From Trissonchulus latispiculum (taxonomy: Eukaryota; Nematoda; Enoplea; Enoplida; Ironidae), in the NCBI GenBank assembly GCA_030248195.1, contig JASAND010026749.1:1-64000 (forward strand): a stretch of DNA of 64,000 nucleotides, read 5' to 3'. The notes under the pieces were generated by a model. It was not told where the DNA came from and ran no database searches. It was given only the letters and a program-made list of their open reading frames with translations. The position numbers were made by a program, and so were the translations under genes. Below are positions 58,320 through 64,000 of this stretch, piece after piece. The stretch's first letter is position 1, and each line of letters opens with the position of its first letter.

Positions 58320-58639
58320 TATATATATATATATATGCAAGTAAAAAATGCTTCCGCAGCAAAAGCGAGGATATATAAATGTGTGTGTTGCGGACTGGGT
58401 ATCCTGTGAGTATGTATATATCCTGTTAAAATTTCGGGTATCCTTTAAATATATAATAAATCAATTCTGAGTAAATAGCACCATGTATATATCCTTTAAA
58501 TTTCCTTAGATTTAGTTGTGAGAAGTAACAAAAATGCGTGACAAAAGGGACAATATGTTGTCATGGGCAGCGTGTCTGTCGTTTAATCCGGTTGAGAAAG
58601 AAGTATTTCTGGCACAGCAAGTATGGGTGGATGGTTCCA

Positions 58640-59600
58640 TGTCAAAAGTTGCTCAGTTCGACTTAGGGCTTTCATTTGATACCAAATTTGACCACTTTTG
58701 AAAACTTTCATTTTTGACCCAAAATCGCCTAAGTCCCCACCCCCCACAGCACTCTACAGCCACTTTGGGTATGCACTTCTATGACAAAAGTTGCTCAGCT
58801 CGCTGGGAAGCTTCATTTGGTACCAAGATTTGACCACTTTTGAAAAATTTCATTTTTGACCCAAAATCACCGAAGTCCCCACCCCTCCCCGCCATTGCAC
58901 TCTTCAGCCACTTTGGGTACGCCGTTCTATGACAAAAGTTGCTCAGCTCACTTAGGGCTTTCATTTGATACCAGATTTGACCACTTCTGAAAATTTTTAT
59001 TTTCGACCACTTGACCCCCCACCCGACTGACCCTTCAAACGGCAAACTGGAACCAGTGCAGCAAAATAAGTACGTCGGACGGCAAAACGGATACCGGGAA
59101 TGAGCTGGATGCACCAGAAAACCCCTATAGACAAAGTTTTGAGAGGCCAGGCAGAGCCTACTATGGACCTCCAGGAAGCTGTTTCCGGCTTGACCCTCCC
59201 GACGGCAAAGTGGAACCAGCCCAGCAAGATGGATGAGTCCTACGACAAAAAGGACACCGGGAATGAGCTGGGCGCACCAGAAAACCCCTATAGACAAAGT
59301 TTTGAGAGGCTATGCAAAGCCCTATATGGACCTCCAGGAAGTCGGTTTCCGACTTGACCCTCCCGACAGCAAAGTGGAACCAGCCCAGCAAAATGGGAGT
59401 CCTACGGCAAAAAAGGACACGAATGAGGGGGAAGAAACCCCCAGAAAAGGGAGAGGCCAGGTAAAGCCTAGATGGACCCCAGGAAGCGGGCGGCCCGACG
59501 AAAAACGGACACGGAAATGAGGGGGACAGAAAACTCAGGAAAAGGAGAGGCTATATGGCCTATATGGGCGGAAGCGGAGGAGGGCAAAGTGGAACCAGCC
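58640..59600. repeat. mirror copies of the ~156-bp and ~166-bp arrays
   Basis: Same units as 55840-56640 in reverse. The 166-bp array here has additional, decayed units (about 59430-59600). Confidence 0.75.
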
Positions 59601-61130
59601 CAGCCAGATCGGTGGGTCTGACGGCAAAACTGACTGCGGGAATCGATTCGCCGTGCCAGAAAACCATTGTATGGAAGATTTGAGCGTTCAAGCTGAAATA
59701 GATAGCGAGAAATTTCGATTTTTCATTTTTCGAATTTTCGCCATTTTTGACGGGCCACTGTGGTCGCTGGGAAGTGATAGAGAAACGTAACCTAGACCGT
59801 TAGTTAGTTCAATATATGTAATTTCTGAATATAAAAAGAAATCGGCTCCAGCTCGTAACGTTCGACCTGAGCGACGACCACAAAAATGGTCACTTTTCGC
59901 TATGAGCCGACTTTGCGCGCCACTGCGGCGCTGTGGCGCAGCTGCGGCGCAAAAAAAGTTGTGATTCTTAAATGTCTTTAGAGGGTACTACCAGACCCCA
60001 TAGCCCTTTAGGTTGGCCCACCGCTGCAGATCACGTGAAAGCGGCGAACAGTATGTACAATACAACCATCACATCGGAGAAACCGGAACAAAAAACACTT
60101 CGCCGCCCGAGCCGGTCCGGGGCGGAACTGTTGACCGGTACGTGATACGGGGCTGAAACTTCACAGACATACCAAACTCGATGTGCTCTACAATTTGCGC
60201 ATGAAATCTGCGAAGGTCTGCGCAGGATTTTGTGCAGCCTCAGCGCAGCTTATTCTACACTGTCTCCAGCCACTTTTCACACATATTAAATAGGGCGCTG
60301 CCGCGACCCCTATGATATAGCAAGTATGTATATACCAGGGGAGCTGGCTCAGAGGCATGCGAACATCTACAGGCATACGGCCATATACCAAAATCAGGAT
60401 CGGAAGGAAAGAAGTTTTACGAAGCAGACGTGGTAGAAAATGAAAAATTTTTGCAATATCTAAAATCTGAAGTTTGAATTTAAACTGCAGAAATTAATCA
60501 AAATTCATAATTTTTAAAAATTTCCTAAACTTTCACTATACCTACCGCGCAGGGGGGTTTTTCGCCGGGATTCGGGGGGTAGGAAAAATTAAGAGAGAGA
60601 AAGAGGAAAAAGAGCAAAAAACCAAAACATTTCGCTCCGTCGGCGCGAAAGTATTCTACTTTTTAACCGCATATGTATATATTACATTTGTGAAGAAAAA
60701 GCTTGAAATACATCCAATTTTTCGGAGAAAATTACCATTTTTGCGTAAAAATGTCAAAGAATTTGAAAAAAATTGTTCAATTCTTCAGTATAAAAAAAAT
60801 TAAAAAATCGAAGACCGATTTTAATGCAGAAAAACAAAAAATTTCTTCAACTTCTGGGGGCTCCGCCCCTCCCCCGTCACGAAATCCTGGCTCCGCGGGT
60901 GCTACCGCGTGTAAAAATACCTAAACCAAAACAGCAGGATCTTCAACATGCTTCTTTGAAAGGGATTTTGCGAAGAAAGTTATAGCTGGAATTTTAGATG
61001 AAATTTCCGTAAGGTGGTGATTCGTTCTGGGCAGGTACGTATTGTTGGTCGGCAGCTCAAATTACGATGAAATTTGCGTTAACGGATATCCGGATGATGA
61101 TATCCGATTATCCGCCTATTCCAAACTTAA

Positions 61131-62380
61131 GGGGGGGGGGGTCGCTTTGGGTCAAAATCGATTGTCACGGATTTCGCTCATTTTCGCACACAATATAGGT
61201 ACATATGTTCTCAAAAACAAGACAAAACATTACAGTTCGATTTCAAACTGTGGCAGAGAAGAGATATTGAGCTATAAAAGTTGGAAAACTTGAAAATCAC
61301 TGTGATTTGCCATCCAAGATCATGATGAGAGAAAACGGCAGCGAAATTTAGGTCAACTAATTAAATTGGCAAATTGGCAAATTAATTCTGTGGGTTAGCT
61401 AATATTTTAATACTAAAACCACTCCGAGATATCCAGCCATTCGTTCACAGTGCATTCTTCAATTGTGAACTGAGCCTTTTCCAGCTCACTGTGTCCTCAA
61501 ACTTTAACCTGCTCTAACTTTCAGATACTACATTTCAGATATATACATAGTTCTATTAGAAAAGTTGTTCAGCTCATTAATAGCTATCGAATGATAACCA
61601 ATTTGTCTATATTTTGGAAATTTGAAAAATTGACTTTTGTGACCTATAAGAGATCAAAGGGGCCGACACGACAGAAAAAGTTCTACCTTGAAGCATTTGC
61701 CATTACCTTTGTGTCCGGCATGCATAGTGTACGGCAGTCATTGAGAGTTGTATTTTCCAATTTTGGTGACTTTCGAGTGGGTTACGAGTGAGAAATTATT
61801 AAAGAACATGAAAATTATGTAAAATCATGATTTTTGGAAAAATTAGCACATTTTGTGGCAAGTTTTCTGAGAGCACTACAAATGGTACAAATTTGAAACT
61901 ACTGTCATAAGAATTCTGTGTATGCGTAGAGTGCAACTATTTATAAACGATTTCTGTAGCTTTTGCCAATCGTGTAGGAGAGGCGAAAATGTTTCGCTGG
62001 TCCTGTTTTTCGTGGTGCAAAAAGCACCATTTTTACAAAACTTTGACTTTGAAAAATCGCCAAAAATCCTACACACAACAGAATTAAACCAGAAGGGTTA
62101 TTTGCACTCTCCGATATGTTCACAACATGAACAAAAAGGTTGTAGCGCCGTATCTTGCATGCAGCGAAAAAAATTTCTGCCACAAACTTTTTAATCTAAC
62201 TTGTTCATTTTCCTATGTTTAACACATGCCGAGGTCACCTTTGAAGGGCTCTGCAGCACGATAGAAGCGATATTACGCAAAACGCTCTGGACTTGTTTCG
62301 AGAATCTATTGGGACTACAAAATATGTGAAAATGAGCAAAATCGGAGATGGTCAAAAAATCGGCCAAAAACCGACCCCCA
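61131..62380. mobile_element. mirror copy of TTAA-family element B
   Basis: TTAA at 61127-61130 then a G-run. The text mirrors 53102-54347 with scattered differences. Confidence 0.65.
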
Positions 62381-62952
62381 AGGAGGGGTCCATTTTTGGG
62401 CCATGTTTGGCAGCGAGCCGTTTTTGGGTCGCGAGCGTTGCAGGCTCGAACAATTTGATAAAATTGATGCAGACATGAACTGGAGGCACAATATATATAT
62501 TTTTAGTTTCATACACTAAAAACTTGCAGTTTTTAGTACACTTTGCAGCACGTTTGCTGTCGCCCAAACGTGTCGAAAAAGTTTGCGAGGTCAAATTTTC
62601 AAACGTTTCTCAATTTTTAGCTAATTTATAGACTTTGTATTAGCGCATTTTAGCTTTTAGGATGAATATTTATGTGTATTTGTACCTTGATCTTGCTTGG
62701 CCTCCCCCTATTTTTGGTACATCCCCCACTTCCTCCCGTGTAGGGGAGCGAAGCTCTCCACTTTCAAAATCCTAAACAAATATCCTAAAAGAGCTCAATC
62801 TTTTATTATCTCCCCAAAAAATCTAGAGGGGTCAAACGAAAATGGGATATTCCAACCAACCCCCCCCCTTGTATATCGCCTATGTCCGCATGCCCCGTCA
62901 CAGTCTTGGCTGCGCCACTGGTATATACGTATGTGTGTATAGGTATGTGTAC

Positions 62953-63160
62953 CTTTTGATCGTTCCAGATTCTGTTCATAGACGGTCAAATATTCCGTTT
63001 CCTGCGGATCAGGGGTACTGGAGACACCGGCAGGCGAATAGTGCCCGTTGTCGGTCGGCGGAGGATATCGACAATAGTTCGGACTGACCGGTCCCCCATT
63101 CGATGTCGAGGACGTAGGCATAGGGCCCGTATCATAATAATAATTATTATGACCATCCAT
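62953..63160 (-). CDS. probable first coding exon, right copy
   Basis: Mirror of 52322-52529. I see no difference between the two 208-bp copies, including the donor, although the upstream 60 bases already contain a 2-bp indel. In this copy the frame is open for 29 more codons upstream of the ATG and encodes a hydrophobic run. The indel destroys that extension in the left copy, so the shared Met is preferred. No downstream exon is present. Confidence 0.5.
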
Positions 63161-63689
63161 AATTACTATATACGTAAAAAAATAGTTCGTAAAAATTGTC
63201 GTACACAAAATCACAAAGAAAATAAGTAAATGGAAGTAAAGCACCAAAAAGTAATGACACGGATCAAATAAAATAAACTCTACGTATAGGCAGCAGAGAG
63301 ATAGGTACGGGAGCCAATAATAATGAAACGGATACGTAGAGTCAGGTAGCAGGCGGCAAGTGACAATAACACAATATTATAATCTGACGTAAAGCTTTGT
63401 GACAGATATATATATATGGGACTTAACACTATATACCAATCAGTAATCATAGCGCCATATTCATCAAAGCGGTTTATAAACACATCTATCAAAAATGAGT
63501 AATCAAAAAACCATCGAGAATGACAAAAACAACATTCTGCACCGGCATATTATATATATACGTGTATGTGTTCTTCCACACTCTGAATGCGAAAACAGCT
63601 GTCAAGGCAAATAAATATGAATTTAATAGACAAAAAATTAAAACATGCACAAGACCTTTATATAGATACAGCCCGAACATCTGCTGCTC

Positions 63690-64000
63690 TAGGCTTATTC
63701 TAGTGGGGGGGGGGGGGGTGGGGCCCCCCCCCATAAACTTTACCCTTCCCAAAAAATCGTTCCCCCCCCCCTTTTCACCCCCGCCCCCCAAAAAGTGGGT
63801 GCCCCTTTTGGTACCCACAACTTTTGCCCTGAAAAAAATCGCTCAGAAAAATCGGCCAAATTTTCAAAAATTTCCGCTTCGCCAGAAATTTTTTACTCAA
63901 TTTTTTGCCCTTTTCAACACTTTTAAATCTGCTTATTTTTGCTATGAAAATCAACTTTTATAGTATATGCCGGAAAAATAGCTTTTTTTGCATATTTTTC
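63690..64000. mobile_element. mirror copy of the CTGGGCTTATTCTAG element, cut by the window end
   Basis: GGCTTATTCTAG followed by a G-run at 63691-63720, then C-runs and text mirroring 51496-51806. The symmetry is still strong at the last base. Confidence 0.75.

Larger units (their letters stand above)
51496..64000. repeat. giant palindrome, arms at least 6 kb
   Basis: The last bases of the window mirror 51496, and the symmetry holds through the centre at 57565. Matched pairs are the exon copies (52322-52529 and 62953-63160), TTAA elements, the CCGGCGGAGCCAGG elements, hairpins near 55145 and 60300, tandem arrays, and paired AATGCTCC fold-backs. The arms are not identical: small indels and substitutions occur throughout, and the right arm has a longer tandem array. 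The left limit may lie further out because the right arm is cut by the window. Confidence 0.9.

Noticed and set aside
63158..63247. Hydrophobic N-terminal extension of the right-arm exon as a signal anchor
   Set aside because: A 2-bp indel removes it in the left copy and the stretch is T-rich untranslated-like sequence, so the shared downstream Met is preferred.

Overview
The window looks like nuclear DNA of a metazoan. It is AT-rich, poor in genes and dominated by interspersed repeats. The recognisable genes are rhodopsin-type seven-helix receptors. Two near-identical intronless receptors resemble the chemoreceptor-like Srsx group of nematodes, so a repeat-rich nematode is my best but unproven guess. 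No bacterial, organellar, rRNA or complete tRNA feature was seen.

Layout. (1) 1-14.4 kb holds three minus-strand receptor genes. Two paralogues lie at 4223-5206 and 8582-9565 (281 of 327 residues identical). A third, peptide-receptor-like gene runs from 14336 to 12341, with a signal-peptide exon, one supported intron and one frame break. Small inverted-repeat elements lie between them. (2) 14.4-20.9 kb is non-coding, with an unexplained run of strong hairpins at 16.2-17.2 kb, SINE-like repeats and a fold-back element. (3) 20941-29159 is a complete LTR retrotransposon. It has 835-bp LTRs with 4 differences, AAAG target duplications, an initiator-Met-tRNA primer site and a polypurine tract, but a frame-broken gag and no recognisable pol. 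Its 5' leader carries a series of stem-loops whose stems change in sequence yet stay complementary. (4) 29-36 kb contains G/C-homopolymer elements, a 1-kb fold-back, a hAT-like MITE, a LINE tail and AT microsatellites. (5) 35999-48886 is a very large nested inverted structure bounded by identical 17-bp terminal hairpins. Its arms hold a 145-bp tandem array of DNA palindromes, and it contains several other fold-back elements, some nested three deep. (6) 49-51.4 kb contains microsatellites and one hAT-like element. (7) 51496 to beyond 64000 is a palindrome of more than 12.5 kb centred at 57565. It carries two mirror copies of one likely first coding exon.

The main signal is architectural. Several otherwise different fold-back elements share a terminal hairpin followed by a TAATATGnGTG-like box, and two giant inverted structures share this signature and a tandem repeat. 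This looks like a related, possibly undescribed class of non-autonomous fold-back elements. No protein in the window can be assigned as their transposase. The receptors are the only genes with a clear cellular role (membrane signalling), and nothing links them functionally to the repeats around them.
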